Shown: piece after piece, positions 35,644 to 44,428 of the stretch
Position numbering within the stretch: position 1 is the first letter of the stretch
Layout: every line of letters starts with the position of its first letter
Source: Streptomyces sp. V4I2
GTDB lineage: Bacteria; Actinomycetota; Actinomycetes; Streptomycetales; Streptomycetaceae
Assembly: GCF_030817655.1 (NCBI RefSeq)
Contig: NZ_JAUSZM010000003.1
Location: 5,332,001 to 5,396,000, forward strand
Length of the DNA: 64,000 nucleotides
Reading direction: 5' to 3'
Translations under genes and position numbers: made by a program
Notes under the pieces: generated by a model
The model's database searches: none
What the model was told of the DNA's origin: nothing
Seen by the model: the letters and a program-made list of their open reading frames with translations, nothing else

Positions 35644-36875
35644 GCCCCGCTGTCCCCGGCCAGCGCCGCGCGCCCACCCGCGGCAAGCGAGCCTTCGCCG
35701 CGACCTGGTGGGGCCAGGCATGGGTGGCCGCCCTGGAGGACTCCACCCTGGACGCCGGACGGCTCTCGCGCGGACGCACCTACGCCCGCAAAGGCATGGT
35801 CGGCCCGGTCACCGTCGCTCCGGGCAAGGTCAATGCCGCTGTCCAGGGCAGCCGCCCACGCCCGTACCGCTCCTCAGTCCACCTGCCCGTCCTCACCGAC
35901 CCCCAGTGGGACACCCTGCTCGACACGATCGCGGCCCGCGCCGGACATCTCGCAGCACTTCTCGACGACGAGATGCCCGCCGAACTCGTAGACGACGCCC
36001 GGCACGCAGGCGTCCCACTGCTCCCACTGCCCACCGAGCTCGATCCGGAGTGCTCCTGTCCCGACTGGGGATACCCCTGCAAGCACGCCGCCGCGCTCTG
36101 CTACGCCATCGCCGCCACCATCGACACCGACCCGTTCGTGCTCTTCACGCTGCGCGGCCGCGGTCGCGAGGAGGTTTTCGCCCAGCTGCGCACACTCCGT
36201 ACAGCAGCACAGGAGACCGCCGCCCCACCGGCACCGGCCGGCATCCCGGCCGCCGCCGCGTACGCCCGCTGGGCCGAAGAGCCACCCGAACTGCCCGAAC
36301 TCCCGGAACCCGCCGCCCACACCACAGCGCTGCCCGTCCCCCCGCCACCCCGCACCGGCCTGGCCGCCGCGGACCTGGAACGCCTCATGGCCGACGCCAC
36401 CGCGCGCGCCGCCCGGCTCCTCGCAGGCCACACCGCCGACCTGCACCTGACCCAGCACCAGGACGCCGTCCGCATCGCCGCGAGCAACCCCGGACCCGAG
36501 TGGTTCCATCACCTGATCCAGAACACCGGCACCAACCCCACTGCCTTCGCACGCCTCACCCGCGCCTGGCGCCACGGCGGCCCCACGGGCATCACCGTCG
36601 CCGAACAGCCCCACACTCCCGACCCGACAGTGATGAAGGCCACCCGCACTGCCCTGGACGCAGCCCTCGCCGAGATGACCGACTCCCCCACACAGCTCAG
36701 AGCCTGGCGCAACCGCCTCACCCTCACCCAGCACGGCATCCAGCTGCGTCTGGGCCCCGACGCCCGCTGGTACCCCTACCTCCAGGACGACGACGGCGAA
36801 TGGTGGCCCGCGGCACCAGCCGACAGTGACCCGGTCACCGCGCTCACCGCGGCCTGGTCGCATAACGGGGAGTAA
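35640..36875 (+). CDS. SWIM zinc-finger protein
   Basis: A 411-aa protein with a CxCx(n)CxH SWIM motif (CSCPDWGYPCKHAAA, near residue 140). The rest is Ala/Pro-rich with helical segments. It starts with ATG inside the SNF2 gene (ATGA overlap). SWIM proteins bind nucleic acid or partner with SNF2 ATPases. The end is 107 bp before attachment fragment C. Confidence 0.88.
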   Translation: MSPAVPGQRRAPTRGKRAFAATWWGQAWVAALEDSTLDAGRLSRGRTYARKGMVGPVTVAPGKVNAAVQGSRPRPYRSSVHLPVLTDPQWDTLLDTIAARAGHLAALLDDEMPAELVDDARHAGVPLLPLPTELDPECSCPDWGYPCKHAAALCYAIAATIDTDPFVLFTLRGRGREEVFAQLRTLRTAAQETAAPPAPAGIPAAAAYARWAEEPPELPELPEPAAHTTALPVPPPPRTGLAAADLERLMADATARAARLLAGHTADLHLTQHQDAVRIAASNPGPEWFHHLIQNTGTNPTAFARLTRAWRHGGPTGITVAEQPHTPDPTVMKATRTALDAALAEMTDSPTQLRAWRNRLTLTQHGIQLRLGPDARWYPYLQDDDGEWWPAAPADSDPVTALTAAWSHNGE

Positions 36876-36982
36876 GAGGGCGATCCCCGCTGACCAGGAA
36901 CCACGAGCAGAAGCCCCACCCACCCCCACTGCACTGCAGGTCAGGACGCTCGCGCACACCGACGGATCCTCAGACGAACACC

Positions 36983-37006
36983 TGGAAAGCGTGTTGGGGG
37001 CAACCC
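36983..37006 (+). repeat. Attachment site copy C, 24-bp tRNA-Ser fragment
   Basis: TGGAAAGCGTGTTGGGGG followed by CAACCC matches tRNA-Ser 3' sequence for 24 bp, then stops in the body of a phosphotransferase-like gene. The 75 bp before it align without gaps to the 75 bp before copy D (GTCAGGACG, GACGAACA are shared words). Confidence 0.85.
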
Positions 37007-37778
37007 ACGCCCTGGCCCTGCTCGCCGGGACCGGCGTGCCGACTCCCGGACCGGTCGCGGCTGATCCCACCGCCGCGCACTGCGAGTATCCGTCACTCCT
37101 CATGACGCATCTGCCGGGCCGGACCGTCCTCGACGACCGTGGACTGGAGACGCGCGTCCCACTGCTGGCCCGTCAGCTCGTGGCGATCCACGCGCTGCGG
37201 CCCGCCGAGCGGCCCCGGAAGTACGAGGCGTGGACGACCGCCGACGCCGTCGTCCCGCCGGACGGCGCCGACGCGGCGACATGGGCCGCGGCGACTGACG
37301 TGATCCGCAAGCCTCTGCCGCCCTATGAGGGCGGTTCCTTCCCCAGGACTTCCACCCCGGCAACGTGCTGTTCGACGTGCCGCCCCCGAGCCCGGCCGAT
37401 CTCCGGATCACCGGGTTCGTCGACTGGGTGCAGGCCTCCTGGGGTCCGGCGGACCTCGATGTGGCGCTCCCCCACTGCCTAAAGGGCGTGGGAGGTGCCC
37501 CCAGCTCCACCAACCTCGCGCTGCTGCACGGCCCGGCGTGGGGTCTGCGGTTCGCCGAGGCGTACGAGGAAGCCGGCGGGGTGCCGGCAGTCGCCGCGAA
37601 CGAGCGGCTGAACTGGCGGCTGTACTGGCGGCTGTACTGGCGGCTGCTGGACGCCCTGGCGTTCGCTGCGGGGGTGCAGTGGGTCGCGCGGCCGTGGCAG
37701 GAAGCGGGCAGGACCGAGCTGACGACGCGAGGAGTGGAGGAGCGGCTCGACGCCTACGGCACCGTCCTGATGGACTGA
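37007..37778 (+). pseudogene. Aminoglycoside phosphotransferase-like gene, truncated and frameshifted
   Basis: The reading starts directly at attachment copy C as ALALLAGTGVPTPGPVAAD, a mid-protein segment of APH/choline-kinase-like proteins, so the N-terminal lobe is missing. Near 37340 the frame shifts, and the catalytic loop DFHPGNVLFD and the metal segment GFVDWVQASWGPADLD are read in the other frame to the end. A REP-like insertion at 37467-37503 adds CLKGVGGAPSS. A WRLY repeat (three times 12 bp) lies near 37615-37650. It cannot make a working kinase. Confidence 0.75.
37467..37503. repeat. REP-like palindromic insert in the phosphotransferase remnant
   Basis: CTCCCCCACTGCCTAAAGGG then CGTGGGAGGTGCCCCCA. 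The layout (CTCCCCCAC, centre, GGGAGGTNCCCCCA) is that of a palindromic repeat common in Streptomyces intergenic DNA. A similar unit is at 42308. Confidence 0.55.
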
Positions 37779-37831
37779 TGGACTGATGGACGCGCTGGGC
37801 CGAGCCGCCCTCCAGCAACCGCATCAGCCCC

Positions 37832-40800
37832 TCACCCCACCCGGTACCCCCGGATCACCCGGTACTTCACCGCTCCCCCATCCGCGAACTCCGCACTCGC
37901 CCGCAGCGACACATACCCCCCGGGCACGGGCCGTCCAGGCAGCGGCATCACCCACGCGTCCCGCCCGGTCTTCGCCAAGCGCGCCTTCCGCCAGCTCTTC
38001 CCGTCGTCGTAGGACACCTCCACCGACACCGACCGCACCGCCGAAGCAGCCGCCCCCGGCTGTCGTACCAGCCGCATCGGGACGACCGGCAGCCCGCCTG
38101 TGTTGTTCTGGTCGACGACCGGCGCGAAGTCGAACGCCGAGAGGCCGAGCGCCGTCTCTCCGCCGCTCACCTCGCCCGAGCGGAAGGTCCAGGAGCCGCT
38201 GATGCTCGTACCGAGTCCGAAGCCCCCGCCTGCCGCGCTGCGTTCGGCGGAGTACTCCAGGCGGTAGGTCGCCTCGGCCGCCGGGACCGTGCCCGAGGCG
38301 TCCGTCCACGGGTAGTCCAGCTCCACGAGTTTCTGGTCACCGTGGTAGAAGGCGACCCTGCTCGTGTCGTACGCCGAATAGCCGGTGTGGCCGGCCTGGT
38401 CGCCTGCCATCGGGACGTTGAAGGACAGCCGGTTGCCGTCTCGGGCGACGGTCGTCGTGCGGCTGAAGCGCGGGCCGGGTACCGCCTTCTGCCACGTCAC
38501 CGTGTAGCGCTTGCCGGGCTTGTAGGTCTCGTAGTCCGTCAGGAACTGTGTCTGGAAGGTGCCGTCGGCCGCGTACTGGTTGTAGCGGGTCTCCCACATC
38601 GTGTCGTCGGCCTTGTAGTAGACGGTCCGGGGGCGGCCCGGGGTGTCGTACCAGATGGCACCCGCCGACAGCGCGCTGCCGCCCTCCGGGGGAAAGCCGA
38701 AGTTGTGCGTGAACGCCCTCGACTGGCCTCCCGAGGTCACCGAGTAGTACTGGTGCTTCACCGTCGCCAGTTCGCTCTGCCGCACCACCCGGCTGAAGTT
38801 CGTCGGCAGGTGCCCCCGCTCGAACCACACCAGCACGTATTCGTACGGCGAGTCGTCGTACGTGCCGTCCGCGTTCTTCTCCGCCCAGAAGCCGCGTACG
38901 TCCGCCACCAGCGCGCCCTCGCCCGGGCCCACGTCGTCTCCCAACGCGGCCGTGAACAGCTTGTCGTAGGAGTCGGCGATGGCCCGCATGCCGAAGCCCA
39001 CCCCGTTGGTGAGTTCGCGGCGGAAGCCGACCGCCGCCAGGCGCAGACTCGCGTCCTTGCGCGGGAGGGTCGCCGAGACCGGTGTGGCCTTGCGTGCGTC
39101 GATGACGATCTCGCTGTCGCCGGTCACCGTGAGGGTGGGGCGGGCCAGCAGGGTCGTACTGCCGTCCGACGGTGTGACGACCGACGCGTTCACCGTGTAG
39201 CGGCCTGCCGGGAGGGTCACCGTGCCCGAGCCCGACGGGTCGTACACGAAGCGGTAGACCGAGCCGTCCAGGCTCGTGATGTCGGTCCAGTAGTCGGCGG
39301 CCGGCTCGCCCGCGCGGTCGATGGCCTTGACCGTCAGGTTGTGGGTGGGCGTGGCCTTGGTGATGGTCAGGGGTACGCGGACCGAGGTTCCGGTGGTCGT
39401 GTCCGTGCCCACCAGCGCGCCCTGGAACACCCCCGTACCGCTCTGTACGCGCGTGTCGGCCGTCACCGTCACCTCGACCGATTCGCCCGCCGATACGGTC
39501 GCGTGCTCCGGACTGACCGTGAACATGCCCGCCGGGGCGGGCGAGTCCTCCGGTCCGGTCACCCGCGCCGCCAGGTCCAGGTTCACCGGCTCCGTGCCGT
39601 CGTTGCGGTACGTCACCGTCCTGACGACCGGTGTGTCGTCGTCCGCCGGGGCGGCCTGCGTGCCGAGGGGCAGGGCCGTCGGCGTGGCGAGGACCGACTG
39701 GTGGACGGCCCTGGCCACGTCCACCCGGCCCGCGCCCTGCGCGTTGACGTTCGCGCCGCCGGTCGCCGTCGCCGATGCCATCAGGGCCGCCTTCAGCTCG
39801 GCCGCCCGCCAGTTCGGGTGCTGTCCGGCGAGCAGGGCAGCCGCTCCGGCCACGTGCGGGGTGGCCATGGAGGTGCCGGAGACGGCGGTGTAGCCGGGCT
39901 CGACCTCGATGTAGTCGCTGCCCGCGTGCGCGGCACGGGCGGCGACGATGTCCACGCCGGGTGCGGTGATCTCCGGCTTGATCGCGCCGTCCTCGCGCGG
40001 GCCCCGGCTGGAGAAGGACGCCATGACGTCCTGCTTGTCGACGGCGCCCACGGAGAGCGCGGCGTCCGCCGTGGAGGGCGAGTCGACCGAGCCGTCCGCG
40101 CCGCCGTCGTTGCCCGCGGCCACCACGAAGAGGGCGCCGGTCTTCGCCGTCAGCGTGTTCACGGCCTCTTCCAACACGTCCAGGCCGGGGGTGTCGTCAC
40201 CGGCGAGGCTCATGTTGATCACCCTGGCGCGAGGGGCGGCCCACTCCATTCCGGCCAGGATCGACGACTCGGCGCAGTCGCGGTCGCTGCACACCTTCCC
40301 GACGATCAGCGAGGCCCCGGGCGCGACTCCCTTGTATTTGGCGCCGCCGCCCGCGACCGTCGACGCCACGTGCGTGCCGTGACCGACGTTGTCGTCGGCG
40401 TCGGGCGCGTCCGTGAAGTTCACGGCCTCCGTGACCCGTGCGGCCAGGTCGGGGTGCGTTGCGTCGATCCCGGTGTCGAGGACCGCGACGGTCACGCCGT
40501 GCCCGTCGTATCCCGCCTGCCAGGCCGTCGGCGCACCGATCTGGGGCACACTCCGGTCCAGGGCGACCTGCCGTTTCCCGTCCAGCCAGAGCTTCGCGAC
40601 ACCGCTCGCGGCGCGCAGTCCGGTCGTACGGCTGCCCGCGGTCACCCCTTCCCAGAAGGCGCCCGCCGTCTCCTTGCCGACGGCCACCGCGGCGCCGTCG
40701 ACGGCCCGCAGGGCACGGGTCACCCGGGCTCCGTCCGCGGCGCGCAGGCTGCGGGCGCCGAGTGTCGCGTCGGTGTACGTCACGATCACGGGCAGTTCGG

Positions 40801-41173
40801 CCGTACTGGCGTCGTCGTACCCGGCCGCGACCAGTCCCGTCACGTCGAACAGCCGCTCGTCCACCTGACCGCCGGCGACCAGGCGCAGTGCGTCGTTCGG
40901 TACGACGTACTGGTGGCCGTCCCGCTCGAACTGCTGGAAGCCCGTCGCCTCGCGGCCCGCTCCGGGCTCGATGGCGACACCGGCGCCCGACAGGTCCACG
41001 CGGTCGCCGGTGACGAGGGTGACGCGATGGGTGGTGGCATCCTGCGGTCCGGTTCCGCGGGTCCAGGTGGGAACGGCGTCGGGCGCGGCGGAGACGGGCG
41101 TGGCCGCCGCAACTCCCTGGACCAGTAAGGCGGTTATCAGTGCGCCGACCAGTTTTCGAGACATGCGGGACAT
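37832..41173 (-). CDS. Secreted subtilisin-family (S8) peptidase
   Basis: An 1113-aa exported protease. It has a signal peptide (MSRMSRKLVGALITALL...ATPVSAA), a long N-terminal propeptide-like region, and the subtilase triad Asp233 (VAVLDTGIDATHPDL), His265 (VGHGTHVAS) and Ser435 (VSGTSMATPHVAG). Large beta-rich C-terminal domains (about 500-1110) of the type found in surface-acting actinobacterial subtilases follow. ATG 41173 has GGGGAGG 5 nt upstream. Divergent from a LysR regulator 96 bp away, which may control it. Confidence 0.92.
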   Translation of the reverse strand: MSRMSRKLVGALITALLVQGVAAATPVSAAPDAVPTWTRGTGPQDATTHRVTLVTGDRVDLSGAGVAIEPGAGREATGFQQFERDGHQYVVPNDALRLVAGGQVDERLFDVTGLVAAGYDDASTAELPVIVTYTDATLGARSLRAADGARVTRALRAVDGAAVAVGKETAGAFWEGVTAGSRTTGLRAASGVAKLWLDGKRQVALDRSVPQIGAPTAWQAGYDGHGVTVAVLDTGIDATHPDLAARVTEAVNFTDAPDADDNVGHGTHVASTVAGGGAKYKGVAPGASLIVGKVCSDRDCAESSILAGMEWAAPRARVINMSLAGDDTPGLDVLEEAVNTLTAKTGALFVVAAGNDGGADGSVDSPSTADAALSVGAVDKQDVMASFSSRGPREDGAIKPEITAPGVDIVAARAAHAGSDYIEVEPGYTAVSGTSMATPHVAGAAALLAGQHPNWRAAELKAALMASATATGGANVNAQGAGRVDVARAVHQSVLATPTALPLGTQAAPADDDTPVVRTVTYRNDGTEPVNLDLAARVTGPEDSPAPAGMFTVSPEHATVSAGESVEVTVTADTRVQSGTGVFQGALVGTDTTTGTSVRVPLTITKATPTHNLTVKAIDRAGEPAADYWTDITSLDGSVYRFVYDPSGSGTVTLPAGRYTVNASVVTPSDGSTTLLARPTLTVTGDSEIVIDARKATPVSATLPRKDASLRLAAVGFRRELTNGVGFGMRAIADSYDKLFTAALGDDVGPGEGALVADVRGFWAEKNADGTYDDSPYEYVLVWFERGHLPTNFSRVVRQSELATVKHQYYSVTSGGQSRAFTHNFGFPPEGGSALSAGAIWYDTPGRPRTVYYKADDTMWETRYNQYAADGTFQTQFLTDYETYKPGKRYTVTWQKAVPGPRFSRTTTVARDGNRLSFNVPMAGDQAGHTGYSAYDTSRVAFYHGDQKLVELDYPWTDASGTVPAAEATYRLEYSAERSAAGGGFGLGTSISGSWTFRSGEVSGGETALGLSAFDFAPVVDQNNTGGLPVVPMRLVRQPGAAASAVRSVSVEVSYDDGKSWRKARLAKTGRDAWVMPLPGRPVPGGYVSLRASAEFADGGAVKYRVIRGYRVG

Positions 41174-41269
41174 ACGGCCTCCCCTGTGCCGGTGGTGACT
41201 CCGGTTGCGGTCGAATGTCCCCTCGGAGGCGATCTTCCGGGTACTCCCAATGGCCCATAACATCGCGCT

Positions 41270-42232
41270 ATGGATCTGGAGGTCCGCCACTTACGCGTTC
41301 TGAACGCGATCGCCGACGCCGGCTCCATCACGCGTGCCGCAGCGGCCCTCGGCTTCACCCAGCCCGCCCTGACCGCCCAACTCCAGCGCATCGAGCGCAT
41401 GTTGGGCGGTCCGCTGTTCGTACGGGACGGCGCCGGCTCCCGGCCCACGGCGTTCGGCGCGATGGTGCTGGCGCACGCGCACGGCATCCTCACGGCCCAC
41501 GAGGACCTCATACGTGACGTACGGCAGCGGGGCCCCGAGGACTCCGACCTGACCGCCCTGCGGCTCGGCTCGGTCCCCGGCCCGCTCACCGCCGTACTCG
41601 TGACCACCGCGCGGCAACTGCTCCCCCGGGCCGAGATCACCCTGCACACCTGCGACACGGAGGAGGAGCAGCTCGAACTGCTCGCCACCGGGCGCCTCGA
41701 CTTCGGCCTGGTCGTGGACTACCCGGAGTACGAGCTGACGTTGCGGCCCGGGCTCAGCGACGCCCTCCTCGCCGTGGACCCCGTCTTCGTGCTGATCTCC
41801 GAACGGCACCCGCTCGCCGCCCGCCCCGACATCCCTCTCTCCGCCCTCTCCGGCGAGGCCTGGTTCGTCGGGGAGAACAAGGACGTACGGATGCGGGCGC
41901 AGTTCAGGGTCGCCTGCCGACGGGCCGGGTTCGTCCCGCGCCGGGTGCAGCGGCTGAGCGCGAGCGTGGTGTTCCCGCTGGTCGGGCAGGGGCACGGGGT
42001 CGCTCTCGCGCATCCGATGGTGACCGAGCGCGAGGGTGTCGTCGTACGGCCGCTGGCCGGGGACCCGATGGGTGTGCGGCAACGGCTGGTGTGGGCGGCC
42101 GGCAGTCCCCTCGCCGAGCATGCGCCGGTGCTGCACGACGCGCTCACGAAGGCGTACTGGGCGGAGGTGCGGCGGGCGGGGGTCTACTGGGAGTGGCTGG
42201 AGGGGAGGGGTCCGCTGCCCCCGCCCCTCTGA
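41270..42232 (+). CDS. LysR-family transcriptional regulator
   Basis: A 320-aa regulator. The N-terminal helix-turn-helix (MDLEVRHLRVLNAIADAGSITRAAAALGFTQPALT) is followed by a periplasmic-binding-like effector domain (about 95-300). It is divergently transcribed from the subtilase gene, the usual target arrangement for LysR proteins. Effector unknown. Confidence 0.92.
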   Translation: MDLEVRHLRVLNAIADAGSITRAAAALGFTQPALTAQLQRIERMLGGPLFVRDGAGSRPTAFGAMVLAHAHGILTAHEDLIRDVRQRGPEDSDLTALRLGSVPGPLTAVLVTTARQLLPRAEITLHTCDTEEEQLELLATGRLDFGLVVDYPEYELTLRPGLSDALLAVDPVFVLISERHPLAARPDIPLSALSGEAWFVGENKDVRMRAQFRVACRRAGFVPRRVQRLSASVVFPLVGQGHGVALAHPMVTEREGVVVRPLAGDPMGVRQRLVWAAGSPLAEHAPVLHDALTKAYWAEVRRAGVYWEWLEGRGPLPPPL

Positions 42233-42248
42233 CCCTCTGACCTCGGAC

Positions 42249-42644
42249 CTGTCCGCCGACACCGGGACGGACGTCCTGGCCGACCGGCTGCTGAAGGCCC
42301 CGCCGATCTCCCCCACTCTCGGCTTCGCTCGAGCGGGGGGACCCCCATCGGAACCCGATCCGTTCGGCAGCGGGGTGCCTTTCGCGACGGACACCGAGGA
42401 GATCGTCGCCGGATACGCGAAGCACCTGTCGTACAGCGACGTCCGCCAGGTCGCCCATGCCATCGACACCGGTGCGGCCATCACGGTCGAGTACATCGCC
42501 ACCTCGGGCAACCGGACCGTACGCACCCTCAGCGACCTGGAACCCGACCCGCCCTACCTCGACGCCTGGTGCCACCTGCGGGACGCCGAGCGCGTCTTCA
42601 CCCTCTCCCGCATTCACAGCGTCATGAGCGTCATGCCCGAATGA
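42249..42644 (+). pseudogene. C-terminal remnant of the helicase-domain protein
   Basis: The frame encodes a second copy of the last 110 residues of the protein at 48408-50852: ATDTEEIVAGYAKHLSYSDV...VRTLS...RDAERVFTLSRIHSVMSV matches with about 85% identity by eye. It lacks the rest of the gene and a start. A REP-like insert lies between LLKAPP and the next conserved segment. It is a decaying duplicate, now behind the LysR gene. Confidence 0.75.
42308..42350. repeat. REP-like palindromic insert in the helicase remnant
   Basis: CTCCCCCACTCTCGGCTTCG then CTCGAGCGGGGGGACCCCCATCG. It has the same layout as the insert at 37467, with a CGGCTTCGCTCG-type centre known from Streptomyces REP-like repeats. 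Confidence 0.6.
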
Positions 42645-42659
42645 GAAGCAGGATGGTAT

Positions 42660-42697
42660 CGCTAGAGATAGTATCTCCATCGAGACTATCCCTAGCG
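42660..42697. promoter_or_regulatory. Inverted repeat upstream of the ATPase gene
   Basis: CGCTAGAGATAGT (42660-42672) and ACTATCCCTAGCG (42685-42697) pair in 12 of 13 positions. It is 11-48 bp before the ATPase start and contains TAGTAT, a possible -10. It is likely an operator or promoter overlap; regulator unknown. Confidence 0.5.
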
Positions 42698-42707
42698 GGA
42701 GGCTGCC

Positions 42708-44129
42708 ATGCGTCGCTTCATCGGGCGGGACCGCGAGCTGAACGTGCTCGGCAACGCCTTGCAGGCCGTTCACGATGCCGTCGGGTCGGCGAAACCCGGT
42801 CAGTGCATCCTCATGCGCGGACGGAGGCGGGTCGGCAAGTCCAGCCTCGTCGAGGAGTTCCTCCGGCGCACCGAGACGCCGTACCTCTTCTTCACCGCGG
42901 CGGGCGGCACGCCGGACGACGAGCTGACGGAGTTGCTCGACGCCGTCGCCAGATCCACCCTCCCGGAGCGGGGACTGTTCTCGGAGGAGGCCCCGGAGCA
43001 GTGGAATGCGGCATTCAGGCTGCTTGCGGAGGTCCTGCCCGACGACAGCCCCAGCGTCGTCGTCATCGATGAGGTTCCCTATCTCATGGACCGCATCGAC
43101 GCCTTCGAGGGGATGTTGCAACGGGCCTGGGACCGGCTGCTCAGCCGTAAGCCCGTACTCCTCCTCCTGGTCGGATCCGACCTGTCGATGATGGAGGCGC
43201 TGAACAGCTACGACCGCCCCTTCCATCAGCGGGGCCGGGAAATGGTCGTGGGGCCGCTGAACCCGGCCGACATCGGCGAGATGCTCGACCTTCCGCCGGC
43301 GGCCGCCTTCGACGCCACCCTGATCACGGGCGGTCTCCCGCTGATCTGCGCGGAGTGGCGGGCCGGAGCCGATGTCTGGGAGTTCCTGGGCGACTCTCTG
43401 GACAACCCGATCTCGGCGCTGCTGGTCTCCGCAGAACGCTCACTGGCCGCGGAGTTTCCTCCGCAGGCGATGAGCAGGGAGGTCCTGCGGGCCATCGGAT
43501 CCGGGGAGCGAACCTTCACCAACATCGCGCGCGCCGCCGGCGGCATCGCCCACACCACTCTCACCCGAGCCACGGAGGTCCTGACCGAGAAACGAGTCGT
43601 GGCAGCCGAACTGCCACTCTCACTACGGCCGTCGAAAGAACGCCGCTACCGGGTGGCCGACCCTTACCTGCGGTTCTGGCTCGCGTTTCTGGACCCGCAC
43701 ATGGCGGAGATCGAGCGGATGCGGGGAGATCTCACTCTGAGCCGGATCAAGGAACAGTGGACGAGCTGGCGGGGCCGCGCGATCGAACCCCTGGTCCGGG
43801 AATCTCTCGCCCGTCTCCTGCCGGACGGACTTCTGCCCGCCGCCCCGGCTATCGGCGGATACTGGACCCGCAGCAACGACGTCGAAATCGACCTGGTGGG
43901 CGCCGACCGACAGCCGGTGGCCAAGCAGTTGCTCTTCCTCGGCTCGGTGAAGTGGCTGGAGAATTCCGCGTTCGACAGCCACGACCTGGCCGCGCTGCAG
44001 AAGCACCGGGCGGCGATCACCGACGAGCCGGTACCGCTCGTGGCGGTCTCCCGCAACGGGACCAGCTGTTCCGGGCTCCAGGCGGCGTACGGACCCGAGG
44101 AACTGCTCACCGCCTGGCGCAGGGCGTGA
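42708..44129 (+). CDS. DUF234-type AAA ATPase
   Basis: A 473-aa ATPase with Walker A RGRRRVGKSS (about 37-46), Walker B SVVVIDEVPYL (115-125), a helix-turn-helix segment (FTNIARAAGGIAHTTLTRATEVL) and a C-terminal DUF234/PD-(D/E)XK-like part with a NDVEIDLVGADRQPVAKQLLFLGSVKW segment split over several strands. This group was first known in archaea and occurs on islands with unknown function. ATG 42708 follows GGGAGG. Confidence 0.82.
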   Translation: MRRFIGRDRELNVLGNALQAVHDAVGSAKPGQCILMRGRRRVGKSSLVEEFLRRTETPYLFFTAAGGTPDDELTELLDAVARSTLPERGLFSEEAPEQWNAAFRLLAEVLPDDSPSVVVIDEVPYLMDRIDAFEGMLQRAWDRLLSRKPVLLLLVGSDLSMMEALNSYDRPFHQRGREMVVGPLNPADIGEMLDLPPAAAFDATLITGGLPLICAEWRAGADVWEFLGDSLDNPISALLVSAERSLAAEFPPQAMSREVLRAIGSGERTFTNIARAAGGIAHTTLTRATEVLTEKRVVAAELPLSLRPSKERRYRVADPYLRFWLAFLDPHMAEIERMRGDLTLSRIKEQWTSWRGRAIEPLVRESLARLLPDGLLPAAPAIGGYWTRSNDVEIDLVGADRQPVAKQLLFLGSVKWLENSAFDSHDLAALQKHRAAITDEPVPLVAVSRNGTSCSGLQAAYGPEELLTAWRRA

Positions 44130-44188
44130 GCAAGGGCTGGGCTCCTGTGGTTGCAGTTCTGGTTGCGTTCACCGGCGTTCAGCACCAT

Positions 44189-44366
44189 CCAGAAGCCCCA
44201 CCCGACCCTGCTGCACCGCATGTCAGGACGTTTCTGTACGCCCCAGAACCCCCGGACGAACATTTGGAAAGCGTGTTGGGGGCGCAGCAACACTTCCGCT
44301 GGCTCACGAGTTCGAATCTCGTATCCTCCGCCAGTGCCTCACCGGGCACGATGTCGAAGGGCCCCA
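44189..44366 (+). repeat. Attachment site copy D with flank
   Basis: From 44264, TTGGAAAGCGTGTTGGGGG matches the tRNA-Ser fragment. A 20-bp stretch differs (GCGCAGCAACACTTCCGCTG), then CTCACGAG through CCTCCGCCA and the 48 bp behind the tRNA at 17518 (CAGTGCCTCACCGGGCACG...) match again up to GGGCCCCAC at 44366. The 75 bp before the core align with copy C. It is the outermost right copy of the array. Confidence 0.88.
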
Positions 44367-44428
44367 CAAAGGCCGGCGGGCTTCCTCACCTCAGCCAGGT
44401 CGCCACGTTCGCGAGGGACCGGCCTAGG

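Noticed and set aside
32755..36875. DISARM-like or other SNF2-based defence system
   Set aside because: The SNF2 plus SWIM pair is common in Streptomyces chromosomes, and no methylase or PLD-type nuclease partners are beside it.
38342..41128. 928-aa plus-strand open frame opposite the subtilase
   Set aside because: Antisense to a gene with a complete catalytic triad; its own sequence has no recognisable family.
37832..44129. Prophage
   Set aside because: No capsid, tail, portal or terminase genes; contents are regulators, protease and ATPases.
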